From positions 1 through 40,064 of the forward strand of contig CANQVF010000017.1 in NCBI GenBank assembly GCA_947627185.1: a DNA stretch of 40,064 nt, given 5' to 3'. Positions 16,183-25,834 of the stretch are shown in pieces. Below the pieces are notes generated by a model, which did not search any database, was not told the origin of the DNA, and saw nothing but the letters and a program-made list of their open reading frames with translations. This DNA is from an uncultured Clostridia bacterium. GTDB taxonomy: Bacteria > Bacillota > Clostridia > TANB77 > CAG-508. A program made the translations under genes and the position numbers. Numbering within the stretch: the stretch's first letter is position 1; each line of letters starts with the position of its first letter.

Positions 16183-17433
16183 ATGGAAAAAAATAATAAA
16201 AATTTAAGACTTTATCCTAAATATAGACCATTATCAAGAGATTTTTTGTTTTTTTATACAATAAATGTATTGTTTCTAACACAAATAAAAAAGATAGATA
16301 TGTCTTCTGTAGTTTTAGTTGATACATTTTATGCACTATTTGTAATATTATTTCAAGTTCCAGCTACAATGATTATTGAAAAAGTTGGTAGAAAAAATGG
16401 AATGGTAATTGGAAATATTTGTAATGCAATTTATTTAATTATAGTTATGAATAGTGAAAATTTAATACATTTAATCTTAGCAGAACTTATATGTGGTTTG
16501 GCATTTGGACTTAAAGATATTGCAGAACCTTCTATACTGCATGAGTCAATAGTTTCTTCAAATGTTGAAAAAAGTAATATATTTGCTAGAATACAAGGAA
16601 ATGCAGTTTCTGGATATTATATTTTAAGTGCAGTTTCACTCGTACTTTCTGGATTTTTATATGAAATAAATGGTTATATTCCAATTTCTTTATCATTATT
16701 AATTGTTTTAATTACAATTATAATGTCAACAAGATTTGAAGAAGTTAAACCACCAAAAGAAGAAAATAAAGAAGAAGTTTCTTTAAAAGAAGCAATAATA
16801 TTTTCAATAAAATCTAAAAGATGTAGATGTTTATTAATATATTCAGCAGTTTTTTATGGTATAATTTCAGTTTTAGGAACTTATGAAATAAGCTTATTAG
16901 AAAATATAGGAATTGCATCAAAATATATTGGAATATCATTTGCAGTTTTAAATATTGTTTCTGCAATTTCATCTAGAAAACAATATTTGTTTCAAAAAAA
17001 ATTTAAAAATCGAACACTATCAGTTATAGGCATTTTACTATCTATATCAATAATAGTTTCTAGTGGAATAACATTATTAGAGTTTAATTTACCTATGATG
17101 TTAATTACAATTTTTATAATGTACATAATTAAATATATAGTTGTAGGATTATATAATGTTTTACTAATAAAATACTTAAGTAACTTTACTAATAGCAAGA
17201 TAGACACAAAAATTTTTGCAATAAATAGTTTTGCAAATTCCATAACAAGTGTTATATTTGGTTTATTTGCAGCAAAATTATTAAAAATAGTACCAATTTC
17301 AAATGCAATGTTAGTTTTTGGTACATTTAGTTTAATTGTGATTATAATTACACTTGTTTATATGAAAAATAAAGTAGGATTAGAACCTACACAATATTCA
17401 AAATATGAATTAAAATATGATAATAAAAATTAA
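16183..17433 (+). CDS. Major facilitator superfamily transporter
   Basis: 416 residues with about 12 hydrophobic segments. The MFS loop 2-3 region is recognisable as 'IIEKVGRKNGMVIGNICNA' (residues about 64-83). Near the domain boundary is a polar loop, 'RFEEVKPPKEENKEEVSLKE'. The N-terminal 'FLFFYTINVLFLTQIKKIDM' and second-half segments fit drug/sugar-type MFS carriers of Clostridia, but the substrate cannot be told. Start ATG behind AAAAGGAGAAAG (16163-16174). It follows the translation operon by 86 nt without a visible terminator, and ends at a long hairpin (17441-17500). Confidence 0.85.
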   Translation: MEKNNKNLRLYPKYRPLSRDFLFFYTINVLFLTQIKKIDMSSVVLVDTFYALFVILFQVPATMIIEKVGRKNGMVIGNICNAIYLIIVMNSENLIHLILAELICGLAFGLKDIAEPSILHESIVSSNVEKSNIFARIQGNAVSGYYILSAVSLVLSGFLYEINGYIPISLSLLIVLITIIMSTRFEEVKPPKEENKEEVSLKEAIIFSIKSKRCRCLLIYSAVFYGIISVLGTYEISLLENIGIASKYIGISFAVLNIVSAISSRKQYLFQKKFKNRTLSVIGILLSISIIVSSGITLLEFNLPMMLITIFIMYIIKYIVVGLYNVLLIKYLSNFTNSKIDTKIFAINSFANSITSVIFGLFAAKLLKIVPISNAMLVFGTFSLIVIIITLVYMKNKVGLEPTQYSKYELKYDNKN

Positions 17434-17440
17434 ATATCTT

Positions 17441-17500
17441 ATAAAAATACACCTTTATTAAAGTATAAAAAATATTACTTAATAGAGGTTGTATTTTTAT
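17441..17500. terminator. Terminator hairpin after the MFS gene
   Basis: ATAAAAATACA (17441-17451) pairs with TGTATTTTTAT (17490-17500); the interior (CCTTTATTAAAGT against ACTTAATAGAGG) extends the stem with a few mismatches. A- and T-runs at the two ends suit termination in either direction. Confidence 0.65.
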
Positions 17501-17501
17501 A

Positions 17502-17530
17502 TTGAAATAAGTAAAAAAGAAGTATATAAT
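17502..17530 (+). promoter_or_regulatory. Promoter for the HD-domain gene
   Basis: TTGAAA (17502-17507), 17-bp spacer, TATAAT (17525-17530). It lies 22 nt upstream of the HD-domain start codon. Confidence 0.65.
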
Positions 17531-17552
17531 TACCAAATAAAAGGAGAAAAAA

Positions 17553-18323
17553 ATGATAGATTTAGAAAATGCTAAAAAAGAATTTTTAAAATATGTATCA
17601 AATTATGATGATAAAATTAGTAGTATTAATAGAAAAATATACCATTCATTAAGAGTAATGGAGCTAAGCAAAAATATTTCAGAATCATTAAATTTAAATG
17701 AAGAGGAAATAAATTTGGCATGCTTAATTGGTTTGCTGCATGATATTGCAAGATTTGAACAATATAAAAATTATCAAACTTTTTCTGATTATAAGAGCTT
17801 TGACCATGGAGATATGGGAGTTAAAATTTTAGAAAAAGATAATTTTATTAGAAAATTTATAGAAACAGATAAATATGATGAAATAATAAAAATTGCAATT
17901 AAAAATCATAATAAATTTTCAATTGAAGAGGGATTAGATGAAAATACTTTAATGTTTGCAAAGATAATTAAAGATGCAGATAAACTAGATATTTTTTATG
18001 AAGCATCAGAACTTATGCTTTGGCATACAGATGAGGAAATAAAAGAAATTGAAGAAGGAACTATATCAGAAGATTATTTAAATACAATAAAAAAAAATGA
18101 ATGTATATTAAAAGATGGAAATAAACATTCAAAAATTGATTCTGTTGTTTTAGTAGCAAGTTTTATTTTTGATACAAATTTTAAATATACTTTTAGATAT
18201 TTATTAGAAAATGATTTTATAAATAAGATGTTCGATAAATTTAATTATAAAATAGAAGAAACAGGAAAACAGATAAAATTAATAGAGAAAATTTCTTATG
18301 AATATTTGAAAGAAAAAATTTAA
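17553..18323 (+). CDS. HD-domain metal-dependent phosphohydrolase
   Basis: 256 residues. HD motif: 'KIYHSLRVMELSKNISESLN' (first His, about residue 32), 'LIGLLHDIARFEQYKNYQ' (HD pair, about residues 68-69), 'FDHGDMGVKIL' and 'KNHNKFSIEEGL', then 'IIKDADKLDIFYEASEL' (late Asp). The order H...HD...H...H...D is that of the HD superfamily of nucleotidases and phosphodiesterases, and metal coordination residues look intact. The substrate is unknown; small stand-alone HD proteins of this type occur widely in Clostridia. Start ATG behind AAAGGAGAAA (17540-17549), its own promoter just upstream. It may be co-transcribed with the thioesterase 55 nt downstream. Confidence 0.85.
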   Translation: MIDLENAKKEFLKYVSNYDDKISSINRKIYHSLRVMELSKNISESLNLNEEEINLACLIGLLHDIARFEQYKNYQTFSDYKSFDHGDMGVKILEKDNFIRKFIETDKYDEIIKIAIKNHNKFSIEEGLDENTLMFAKIIKDADKLDIFYEASELMLWHTDEEIKEIEEGTISEDYLNTIKKNECILKDGNKHSKIDSVVLVASFIFDTNFKYTFRYLLENDFINKMFDKFNYKIEETGKQIKLIEKISYEYLKEKI

Positions 18324-18378
18324 TATTAAATTAAGAAAACTATTATATAATAAAAAATATTTTTTAGAGGTGATAAGA

Positions 18379-18807
18379 TTGATATATGAAAGAAAAGTAA
18401 ATTACTATGAAACAGATGCTATGAAAGTAGTACATCATTCAAATTACATTAGATTTTTAGAGGAATCAAGAATATATTATATGGATAAAATGGGATTACC
18501 ATATAGTAAAATGGAAGAAGAAGGAATAATGATTCCAGTATTAAGTGTAAATTGCGAATATAAACATCCAGCTAGTTTTGATGAAATTTTAGAAATAGAA
18601 GTACATATAAAAGAATATTCTGGTGTTAAATTAATAATGGAATATGTTATTACGAATAAAAATACAGGACTTATTTGTTTAACAGGTGAAACAAAACATT
18701 GTTTCACAGATAAAAATATGAAACCAATATCTTTAAAAAAAGTAAAACCATATATGCATGAAAAGTTTTTAGAAGAAATAAAAAAAATTGGAGAGATTAA
18801 CTTATGA
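18379..18807 (+). CDS. Hotdog-fold acyl-CoA thioesterase, YbgC/4HBT-like
   Basis: 142 residues from the TTG at 18379, preferred because AGAGGTG (18366-18372) is properly spaced from it; a GTG at 18370 overlaps that ribosome site. Key features: 'YYETDAMKVVHHSNYIRFLE' (Asp/His catalytic loop, typical YbgC/4HBT), 'EEEGIMIPVLSVNCEYKHPA', and 'GLICLTGETKHCFTD' in the final strands. The family hydrolyses acyl-CoA or acyl-ACP thioesters; the substrate is uncertain. The stop overlaps the next gene by 4 nt (ATGA), coupling it to the ABC exporter pair. Confidence 0.88.
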   Translation: MIYERKVNYYETDAMKVVHHSNYIRFLEESRIYYMDKMGLPYSKMEEEGIMIPVLSVNCEYKHPASFDEILEIEVHIKEYSGVKLIMEYVITNKNTGLICLTGETKHCFTDKNMKPISLKKVKPYMHEKFLEEIKKIGEINL

Positions 18808-20540
18808 TTAAAAAACTATTAAAATCGATTAGAGAATATAAAAAAGATACATTTTTAGCGCCTTTCTTTATGATATTAGAAGTTTTAATGGAAGTTTTTA
18901 TACCATTATTGCTAGCTAGATTAATAGATGAAGGTATAAATAAACAAGATATGTTTGCTATAATAAAAGTTGGTGTAGAACTTATATTTATAGCATTTTT
19001 AGCGTTAACATTTGGTAGGCTTTCAGGAAAATTTGCTGCAAAAGCCTCTTCTGGCTTTGCAAAAAATTTAAGAAAAGATATGTATACAAAAATACAAGAT
19101 TATTCTTTTTATAATATTGATAGATTTAGTACATCAAGTATTGTTACTAGATTAACAACAGATGTTATTAATGTTCAACAAGCTTATATGATGATTATAA
19201 GAATAGCAGTAAGATCACCACTTACACTTATTTTCGCATTTTTTATGGCATTTTTTATAAATCATAAAATAGCAATTATTTTTATGGTAGCAGCACCAAT
19301 ATTACTTACTTCTTTGATAATAATTTCTAGAGTTGCACATCCAATTTTTAGAAGAGTATTTAATACTTATGATAAATTAAACACAGTTGTTCAAGAAAAT
19401 GTAAGAGGTGTAAGAATTGTAAAATCTTTTGTAACAGAAGAAAAAGAAATAAAAAAATTTAATAATGTATCAAATAGTATTTATAAAGACTTTACAAAGG
19501 CAGAAGCTATTTTAGCATTAAATAACCCAATTATGCAAATGACAGTATACACATGTTTAACTTTAATTGCTTGGTTTGGTAGTCATTTTATAGTATTAAA
19601 TACTTTAACAGTAGGTGAATTTACAAGTTTAATTTCATATACTATGCAAATATTAATGAGTTTAATGATGCTTTCAATGATTTTTGTAATGATTACATTA
19701 GCTTTAGAATCAGCCAAAAGAATAGCTGAAATTTTAGATGAAATTCCAGATTTACAGAATCCAGAAAATCCTATTTTTGAAGTTAAAGATGGTTCAATTG
19801 AATTTAATAATGTTTCTTTTAGTTATTTTAAAGATGTTAATAAATTAGCATTAAAAAATATAAATTTAAAAATAAATTCTGGAGAAACTGTTGGAATAAT
19901 TGGTGGAACTGGTTCTGCAAAAACAACAATGGTTCAATTAATACCTAGATTATATGATGTAACAGAAGGAAATTTAAAAATTGGAAATATTGATGTAAGA
20001 AATTACGATATAAGAACTCTAAGAAATGCTGTTTCTATGGTTCTTCAAAAAAATGAATTATTTTCAGGTACTATAAAAGAAAATTTAAGATGGGGAAATG
20101 AAAAAGCAACAGATGAAGAGCTTATCAAAGTTTGCAAATATGCTCAAGCAGATGAATTTATTTCTAAATTTCCTGAAGGATATGATACTTACATAGAGCA
20201 AGGTGGAACTAATGTAAGTGGTGGTCAAAAGCAAAGACTTTGTATTGCAAGAGCACTTCTTAAAAAACCTAAAATTCTTATATTAGATGATTCTACTTCT
20301 GCAGTAGATACAAAAACAGAAAGTTTAATAAGAAAAGCATTTTCAGAAGAATTACCTGAAACAACAAAAATTATAATAGCTCAAAGAATTTCTTCTGTTC
20401 AAGAATGTGATAAAATAATTGTTCTTGATAATGGTTCAATTACAGGAGTTGGAACACATGAAGAACTATTAAGAACAAATGAAATATATAAAGATGTATA
20501 TGAATCACAAATGAAGGGAGGAGATGAAAGTGGAAAATAG
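18804..20540 (+). CDS. ABC exporter half-transporter with degenerate nucleotide site
   Basis: 578 residues: six-helix membrane domain (about 1-310) and ATPase domain (about 325-578). Walker A reads GGTGSAKT (residues 367-374, Ala where Gly is usual), the signature is NVSGGQKQR, and Walker B is 'ILILDDSTSAVD', with Asp replacing the catalytic Glu. The H-loop reads 'IIAQRISS', Gln replacing His. These substitutions are the pattern of the degenerate subunit in heterodimeric exporters such as TM287/288 and BmrC/BmrD. It overlaps the partner gene by 11 bp. Substrate unknown; multidrug or lipid-like compounds are usual. The full set of substitutions argues for an asymmetric heterodimer, not a defective gene. 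Confidence 0.93.
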   Translation: MIKKLLKSIREYKKDTFLAPFFMILEVLMEVFIPLLLARLIDEGINKQDMFAIIKVGVELIFIAFLALTFGRLSGKFAAKASSGFAKNLRKDMYTKIQDYSFYNIDRFSTSSIVTRLTTDVINVQQAYMMIIRIAVRSPLTLIFAFFMAFFINHKIAIIFMVAAPILLTSLIIISRVAHPIFRRVFNTYDKLNTVVQENVRGVRIVKSFVTEEKEIKKFNNVSNSIYKDFTKAEAILALNNPIMQMTVYTCLTLIAWFGSHFIVLNTLTVGEFTSLISYTMQILMSLMMLSMIFVMITLALESAKRIAEILDEIPDLQNPENPIFEVKDGSIEFNNVSFSYFKDVNKLALKNINLKINSGETVGIIGGTGSAKTTMVQLIPRLYDVTEGNLKIGNIDVRNYDIRTLRNAVSMVLQKNELFSGTIKENLRWGNEKATDEELIKVCKYAQADEFISKFPEGYDTYIEQGGTNVSGGQKQRLCIARALLKKPKILILDDSTSAVDTKTESLIRKAFSEELPETTKIIIAQRISSVQECDKIIVLDNGSITGVGTHEELLRTNEIYKDVYESQMKGGDESGK

Positions 20541-22398
20541 CAGAAAAATAGATCCTAAAACATTAAAAAGAATTTTCGGATATATATTAAAAAATTATAA
20601 AATCCAATTTATACTAGTTATTTTTTGCGTATTATTTTCTTCTTCTGGAACAGTTGCAAGTTCATTATTCTTACAAAATTTAATAGATGATTATGTTATG
20701 CCTATGTTAGGACAAACAAATCCTTCATTTGCTCCATTACTTAGAGCACTAGGATTTATGGTATGTATTTTTGCAGTAGCTGTAATATCTGCATACATAT
20801 ACAATAGATTAATGTCTAAAATTGGTCAAGGAACATTAAGAGATATTCGTAATGAAATGTTTGAAAAAATGCAATATTTACCAATAAAATATTTTGATAC
20901 ACATTCACATGGAGATATAATGAGCCATTACACAAATGATATAGATACATTAAGAGAAATGATTTCAAGAGGTGTTCCTCAAATGGTATCTTTATCACTA
21001 ACATTAATTTTAACTTTTTTAGCTATGATTAAAACAAGTATACATTTAACAATATTAGTAGTTTTTCTTTTATTTATCATAATAAATGTTTCAAAAAGTA
21101 TTACAAGAAAAAGTGGAAAGTATTTTGTAAAACAACAAGAATCAATAGCAAAAGTTAATGGATATGTTGAAGAGATGATAAATGGACAAAAAGTAGTAAA
21201 AGTATTTTGTCGAGAAGATGAGTCTATTGAAGCATTTAATAGATTAAATGATGAACTTTGTAATGATTCAACAGAAGCCAATAAATATGCAAATATTTTA
21301 ATGCCAACTCTTGCAAATTTAGGAAATCTTCAATATGTTTTGATTGGAATAGTAGGAGGTTTTCTAGCAATAAATGGAGTTGGAGGATTAACAATAGGTG
21401 CAATAGTATCTTTCTTAAACTTAAGTAAGAGTTTTTCAATGCCAATATCTCAAATTTCACAACAAGTAAATTTAATCATAATGGCTTTAGCTGGTGCAAA
21501 AAGAATATTTACTCTTATAGATGAAAAAGAGGAAGAAGATAATGGATATGTTACTTTAGTTAATGCAGAAATAAAAGATGGAAAAATAGTAGAAACAGAC
21601 CATTATACTGGAAAGTGGGCATGGAAACATCCTCATAGTGATGGTAGTTTAGAATATGTAGAACTAAAAGGACATATTGAACTTTCTAATGTAGATTTTA
21701 GTTATGATGGTAAAAAAACTGTTTTGCATGATATTTCTTTATATGCAAAACCAGGACAAAAAATTGCTTTTGTTGGCGCAACTGGTGCTGGAAAAACAAC
21801 TATAACAAATTTAATAAATAGATTTTATGATATTGAAGATGGAAAAATTAGATATGATGGAATAAATATAAATAAAATAAAAAAAGATGACTTAAGAAAA
21901 TCTTTAGGAATGGTTCTTCAAGATGTTAATTTATTTACTGGAAGTATAAAAGAAAATATAAAATATGGAAAACCAGATGCAACAGATGAAGAAGTTATAG
22001 AAGCAGCAAAACTTGCAAATGTTCATAATTTTATAATGATGCTTCCAGATGAATATAATACGCAAATAGATGGAAACGGTGGAAGTTTATCGCAAGGACA
22101 AAAGCAACTATTATCAATAGCAAGAGCAGCACTTAATAATCCACCTGTTATGATTTTAGATGAGGCAACATCAAGCATAGATACAAGAACAGAAAGAATA
22201 GTTCAAGAAGGAATGGATAAACTTATGGAAGGAAGAACTGTTTTTGTTATTGCCCACAGATTATCTACTGTTAGAAATTCTAAGGCAATTATGGTTCTTG
22301 AAAATGGAAGAATAATTGAAAGAGGAGATCATGAAGCATTAATAGCACAAAAAGGTCAGTATTATCAATTATATACAGGAAATTTTGAATTAGAATAA
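20530..22398 (+). CDS. ABC exporter half-transporter with catalytic nucleotide site
   Basis: 622 residues from GTG 20530, eight bases after the ribosome site GGGAGG (20516-20521); ATG 20524 is too close to that site but cannot be excluded. A six-helix membrane domain is followed by an extra linker around residues 335-385 ('YVTLVNAEIKDGKIVETDHY') that is common in this subfamily. The ATPase has Walker A GATGAGKT, Walker B 'VMILDEATSSID' with the catalytic Glu, and an H-loop with His ('VIAHRLSTVR'). The signature is altered to 'SLSQGQKQL'. This is the catalytic partner of the preceding subunit, and the altered signature completes that subunit's degenerate site. No convincing terminator follows. 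Confidence 0.93.
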   Translation: MENSRKIDPKTLKRIFGYILKNYKIQFILVIFCVLFSSSGTVASSLFLQNLIDDYVMPMLGQTNPSFAPLLRALGFMVCIFAVAVISAYIYNRLMSKIGQGTLRDIRNEMFEKMQYLPIKYFDTHSHGDIMSHYTNDIDTLREMISRGVPQMVSLSLTLILTFLAMIKTSIHLTILVVFLLFIIINVSKSITRKSGKYFVKQQESIAKVNGYVEEMINGQKVVKVFCREDESIEAFNRLNDELCNDSTEANKYANILMPTLANLGNLQYVLIGIVGGFLAINGVGGLTIGAIVSFLNLSKSFSMPISQISQQVNLIIMALAGAKRIFTLIDEKEEEDNGYVTLVNAEIKDGKIVETDHYTGKWAWKHPHSDGSLEYVELKGHIELSNVDFSYDGKKTVLHDISLYAKPGQKIAFVGATGAGKTTITNLINRFYDIEDGKIRYDGININKIKKDDLRKSLGMVLQDVNLFTGSIKENIKYGKPDATDEEVIEAAKLANVHNFIMMLPDEYNTQIDGNGGSLSQGQKQLLSIARAALNNPPVMILDEATSSIDTRTERIVQEGMDKLMEGRTVFVIAHRLSTVRNSKAIMVLENGRIIERGDHEALIAQKGQYYQLYTGNFELE

Positions 22399-22478
22399 AA
22401 CAAAAAATTATTATGCAATTTTTAAAATTTATATAAATAGATATTAATCATTTTAATATTACAAATACCTAATATATC

Positions 22479-22507
22479 TTGAAAGAAATTTATATAAAGT
22501 ATATAAT
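22479..22507 (+). promoter_or_regulatory. Promoter for the G3E GTPase gene
   Basis: TTGAAA (22479-22484), 17-bp spacer, TATAAT (22502-22507), 40 nt before the start codon. I see no clear Zur-type palindrome around it. Confidence 0.65.
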
Positions 22508-22547
22508 TACACTATCCAAAATAATTTAACTTTTTAAAGGAGGAAAA

Positions 22548-23717
22548 ATGAATAAAATAGTACCAATTACAGTACTTACTGGTTATCTAGGTGCTGGAAA
22601 AACTACTTTAATAAATCATGTATTAACAAATCAAGAAGGTTATAAAGTAGCTGTTATTGTAAATGATATAGGTGAAGTAAATATAGATGCGGAACTAATC
22701 CAAAAAGGTGGAGTTGTTAATGAAAAAGATAGCAATTTAGTACCTTTAAGCAATGGTTGTATATGTTGTACTTTAAAAGTAGATTTAATGCAACAAATTG
22801 TTGATATAATTAAAACAGGAAAGTTTGATTATATTTTAATTGAAGCAAGTGGAATTTGTGAACCTCTTCCAATTGCTCAAACAATAACAGTTCTTTCTGA
22901 ACAAACTGAGCAATACGGACTTCCAAAAATATGCAGATTAGATAATGTTGTTACTGTTGTAGATGCTGCAAGACTTGCATATGAATTTGGTTCAGGAGAA
23001 GATTTATTAAAAGATAACTTAGATGAAGAAGATATAGAAAATCTTTTAATTCAACAAATAGAATTTTGTAATACTATTATTTTAAATAAAGTAGATTCTG
23101 TTTCTAAAGAAGAATTAAATAGAGTAAAAGCAGTTATAAGAGCACTTCAACCAGAGGCTAAAATTATTGAAACAAATTATGCTAAAGTAAATGTAGGAGA
23201 AATAATAGATACAAATAATTTTGATTTTGAAAAAGCAGCTACTTCAGCAGCATGGGTTAAAGAATTAGAAAGTGAAGAAAATGAGCATGAAGAAGATGAT
23301 GATGAACATGATGAACATCATCATCATCACCATGATGAAGGTGAAGCAGAAGAATATGGAATAGGCACATTTGTTTATGTTAGAAGAAAACCATTTAATA
23401 GAAATAAATTTGAAGAATTTGTTAATTTTAAATGGCAAAGAAATATTATAAGATGCAAAGGAATTTTATGGTTTTCAGATGAGCCTGAAATGTCTTATGT
23501 GTTTGAACAAGCTGGAAATCAAATGCAAGTTGGTGAAGCAGGACTTTGGATAGCATCTGCTCCAGAAAATGAAAAACAGCAATTATTCAAAGAAAATCCA
23601 GAACTTCTTAAAAATTGGGATAATGAAGTTGGTGATAGAATAATAAAGCTTGTTTTTATAGGTAAAGATTTACAAAAAGATGAAATTAAAAAACAATTAG
23701 ATGAATTACTTGATTAA
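22548..23717 (+). CDS. CobW/G3E-family GTPase, probable metallochaperone
   Basis: 389 residues. Walker A 'LTGYLGAGKTTLINHVL' (residues about 9-25), the metal-binding CxCC motif in 'NGCICCTLKVDLMQQI' (about residue 73), 'IEASGICEPLPIAQT', and 'IILNKVDS' for guanine specificity. A His/Asp/Glu-rich segment ('DEHDEHHHHHHDEGE', about residues 250-270) precedes the CobW C-terminal domain. COG0523-type G3E GTPases deliver or insert metals, most often zinc, and are frequently induced by zinc shortage; the His-rich loop fits a zinc, nickel or cobalt chaperone. Metal identity is inferred. Start ATG behind AAAGGAGG (22537-22544). The LCP gene follows 25 nt later and may share the transcript. Confidence 0.9.
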   Translation: MNKIVPITVLTGYLGAGKTTLINHVLTNQEGYKVAVIVNDIGEVNIDAELIQKGGVVNEKDSNLVPLSNGCICCTLKVDLMQQIVDIIKTGKFDYILIEASGICEPLPIAQTITVLSEQTEQYGLPKICRLDNVVTVVDAARLAYEFGSGEDLLKDNLDEEDIENLLIQQIEFCNTIILNKVDSVSKEELNRVKAVIRALQPEAKIIETNYAKVNVGEIIDTNNFDFEKAATSAAWVKELESEENEHEEDDDEHDEHHHHHHDEGEAEEYGIGTFVYVRRKPFNRNKFEEFVNFKWQRNIIRCKGILWFSDEPEMSYVFEQAGNQMQVGEAGLWIASAPENEKQQLFKENPELLKNWDNEVGDRIIKLVFIGKDLQKDEIKKQLDELLD

Positions 23718-23742
23718 TAAAAATAAATTGAGGAGTACAAAA

Positions 23743-25764
23743 TTGGAAGATAATAAAATTAATGAAAATGATAATGATAATGATAATGAAACAATAAATG
23801 TAGGCAGTACTAAGCAAATTAAAAATGTAGATAATACGAATATAGATAATACAGATGAAAATAATAAAGTAGAAGTAGAAAAAGAAAAAAGTACTCATAA
23901 AGGAAAACATGAAGCTACTGAAAAAATAAAAAGAAGATCTCCAAGAATGTTGAATGAAAAACAAAAGAAAAGAGAAAAAGAGCCTAGAAAAAAATGGAGT
24001 AAAAAGAAAAAAATAATAGTTGCACTTTCTATAATATTAGGAATATTTTTAATAATAGGTATAGTTTTTGGTGTTTATGTATTTAAAGCAAAAGGTAATG
24101 TAAAAGAAGCTGTTTTAAATATTGCTACAGATATTGTTGGTGACCAAGATCCAATATTTGTTTTAGTTTTAGGTGTAAGTGAAGACATATCAGCTAAATT
24201 AACAGATACTATTATTTTATGTGGTTATAATCCATCAACGCAAAAAGCTTTTATGCTTTCAGTACCAAGAGATACATTTGTTGGAAGAAATCCTGCTTCT
24301 GCTAATGGTTATGACAAAATAAATGCACAGTTCCAAAAAAGTGCTGAAAAAACAGTGGAAGCTGTTGAAATTTTAACAGGTGTAACAATAGACCATTATG
24401 TAATAATTAGAAATATTTCTATTGAAAGTATATTTGATTGCATTGGAAGTATAGATTTTGATGTTCCAATAAATATGGATTATGATGATCCTACTCAAGA
24501 TTTACACATTCATTTGAAAAAAGGATATCAAACTTTACAACCAAATCAAATAGAGCAATTATTAAGATTTAGACATAATAATAATAGAACATCTTATCCA
24601 TCATCTTATGGTGATAATGATTATGGTAGAATGAGAACACAAAGAGAATTTATAAAAGCTGCAATGAATCAAATTCTTTCAATACAAAATGTTGGTAAAT
24701 TAAAAGATTTAGCATCAATGGTTTATACTAATTTACAAACAAGTATGACTGGTTATAAAGTTTTAGATTATATTCCTCATGTTTTAAAATTTAATACTTC
24801 TAATTTAAGATCTGAACAATTACCTGGACAATCAGCTATGATTAATGAGTTATGGTTTTATCAAGCTAATAAACAAAAAACTAAATCATTAGTTGATGAA
24901 TTGATGATTTATCTTGAACTAGATGATAAAACTTTAGATTCACATTATAAATATGCTTCTGAAATAAAAGGTGTTAAACCAACAGATGATTGGGAACCAG
25001 AAGAAATTGTAATTGATGATGATTATGATACAGGAGTAGACCAATCAACATGTAAACATAATTACAAAGTTTATGAAAGTTCTGCTAATTGTACTAGTCC
25101 TGGTACTATTACTTATAAATGTACAAAGTGCGGAAAAGAAAAAGATGAATCACAACCTGCTTTAGGACATAGTTATTCAGGAGGAGTTTGTACAAGATGT
25201 GGTGAGAAAGATCCAAATTATCAAGAACATACACATACTTATACTTCTACAAGAGAAGAACCTACTTGTAGCGAGCCAGGAAGAACATATAATGTATGTT
25301 CATCATGTGGTGCTAAAGAGGAAGGTTCAGAAAAAACATTAGAACCTACTGGAAAACATAATTATATAGATGTTGTCGATTCACAACCAACATGTGAAAC
25401 TCCAGGTAAAAAGCATAGAGAGTGTTCTCAATGTCATCAAACTGAGCCAGGCTCAGAAAATACAGAAATTCCAGCTTCAGGACATTCTTATACAGTATTT
25501 GTTATTGATAAACAAGCAACTTGTGTAGATCCTGGACAACAACATAAGAAATGTTCAAAATGTGGTAAAGAAGACAAAACTTTAACAGAAGAGATTCCAG
25601 CTACAGGAAATCACAGTTATGTTAATGGACAATGTTCAGTTTGTGGTAAATCAGAAAATCCAACCCCTAGTCAATCAGGTGGAGAAGTAGGTAGTGGAGG
25701 TGAAGATACTGGTGGTGGCGAAGTTAATCCTCAATCACCTCAACCAAGTGAACAACCATTATAA
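23743..25764 (+). CDS. LytR-CpsA-Psr family protein with C-terminal Cys-rich repeats
   Basis: 673 residues from TTG 23743, behind GAGGAG (23730-23735); a longer in-frame ATG at 23701 overlaps the G3E gene. An acidic/Asn-rich then basic cytoplasmic segment precedes a membrane helix (about residues 90-113). The LCP domain follows (about 125-310): 'LVLGVSEDISAKLTDTIIL', 'MLSVPRDTFVG' with its key Arg, 'KINAQFQKS', and 'QLLRFRHNN'. LCP enzymes transfer teichoic-acid or polysaccharide chains onto peptidoglycan at the outer membrane face. The tail (about 430-650) contains four units of H-x-Y...C...PG...CxxC and two short HSY...CxxC units, then a Gly/Pro/Ser-rich end. The tail is unusual for LCP proteins and may bind metal or the cell wall. 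Confidence 0.9.
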   Translation: MEDNKINENDNDNDNETINVGSTKQIKNVDNTNIDNTDENNKVEVEKEKSTHKGKHEATEKIKRRSPRMLNEKQKKREKEPRKKWSKKKKIIVALSIILGIFLIIGIVFGVYVFKAKGNVKEAVLNIATDIVGDQDPIFVLVLGVSEDISAKLTDTIILCGYNPSTQKAFMLSVPRDTFVGRNPASANGYDKINAQFQKSAEKTVEAVEILTGVTIDHYVIIRNISIESIFDCIGSIDFDVPINMDYDDPTQDLHIHLKKGYQTLQPNQIEQLLRFRHNNNRTSYPSSYGDNDYGRMRTQREFIKAAMNQILSIQNVGKLKDLASMVYTNLQTSMTGYKVLDYIPHVLKFNTSNLRSEQLPGQSAMINELWFYQANKQKTKSLVDELMIYLELDDKTLDSHYKYASEIKGVKPTDDWEPEEIVIDDDYDTGVDQSTCKHNYKVYESSANCTSPGTITYKCTKCGKEKDESQPALGHSYSGGVCTRCGEKDPNYQEHTHTYTSTREEPTCSEPGRTYNVCSSCGAKEEGSEKTLEPTGKHNYIDVVDSQPTCETPGKKHRECSQCHQTEPGSENTEIPASGHSYTVFVIDKQATCVDPGQQHKKCSKCGKEDKTLTEEIPATGNHSYVNGQCSVCGKSENPTPSQSGGEVGSGGEDTGGGEVNPQSPQPSEQPL

Positions 25765-25775
25765 TAATAAAATAC

Positions 25776-25807
25776 AAAAAACTCTCTTTATCTAAAGAGG
25801 GTTTTTT
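25776..25807 (+). terminator. Rho-independent terminator after the LCP gene
   Basis: AAAAAACTCTCTTTA (25776-25790) pairs with TAAAGAGGGTTTTTT (25793-25807), ending in a T-run. Confidence 0.85.
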
Positions 25808-25834
25808 ATATTTAAACTAATATTTTCCAAAATT

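Noticed and set aside
19902..19925. Walker A GGTGSAKT, DD in Walker B and Gln in the H-loop as signs of a defective ABC gene
   Set aside because: The partner subunit carries the complementary intact residues and an altered signature, the normal asymmetry of heterodimeric ABC exporters.
20816..21460. Open frames on the opposite strand within the ABC exporter gene, and similar antisense frames in other genes
   Set aside because: They lack ribosome sites and recognisable protein features and lie opposite well-conserved genes; they are shadows of low-G+C coding sequence.
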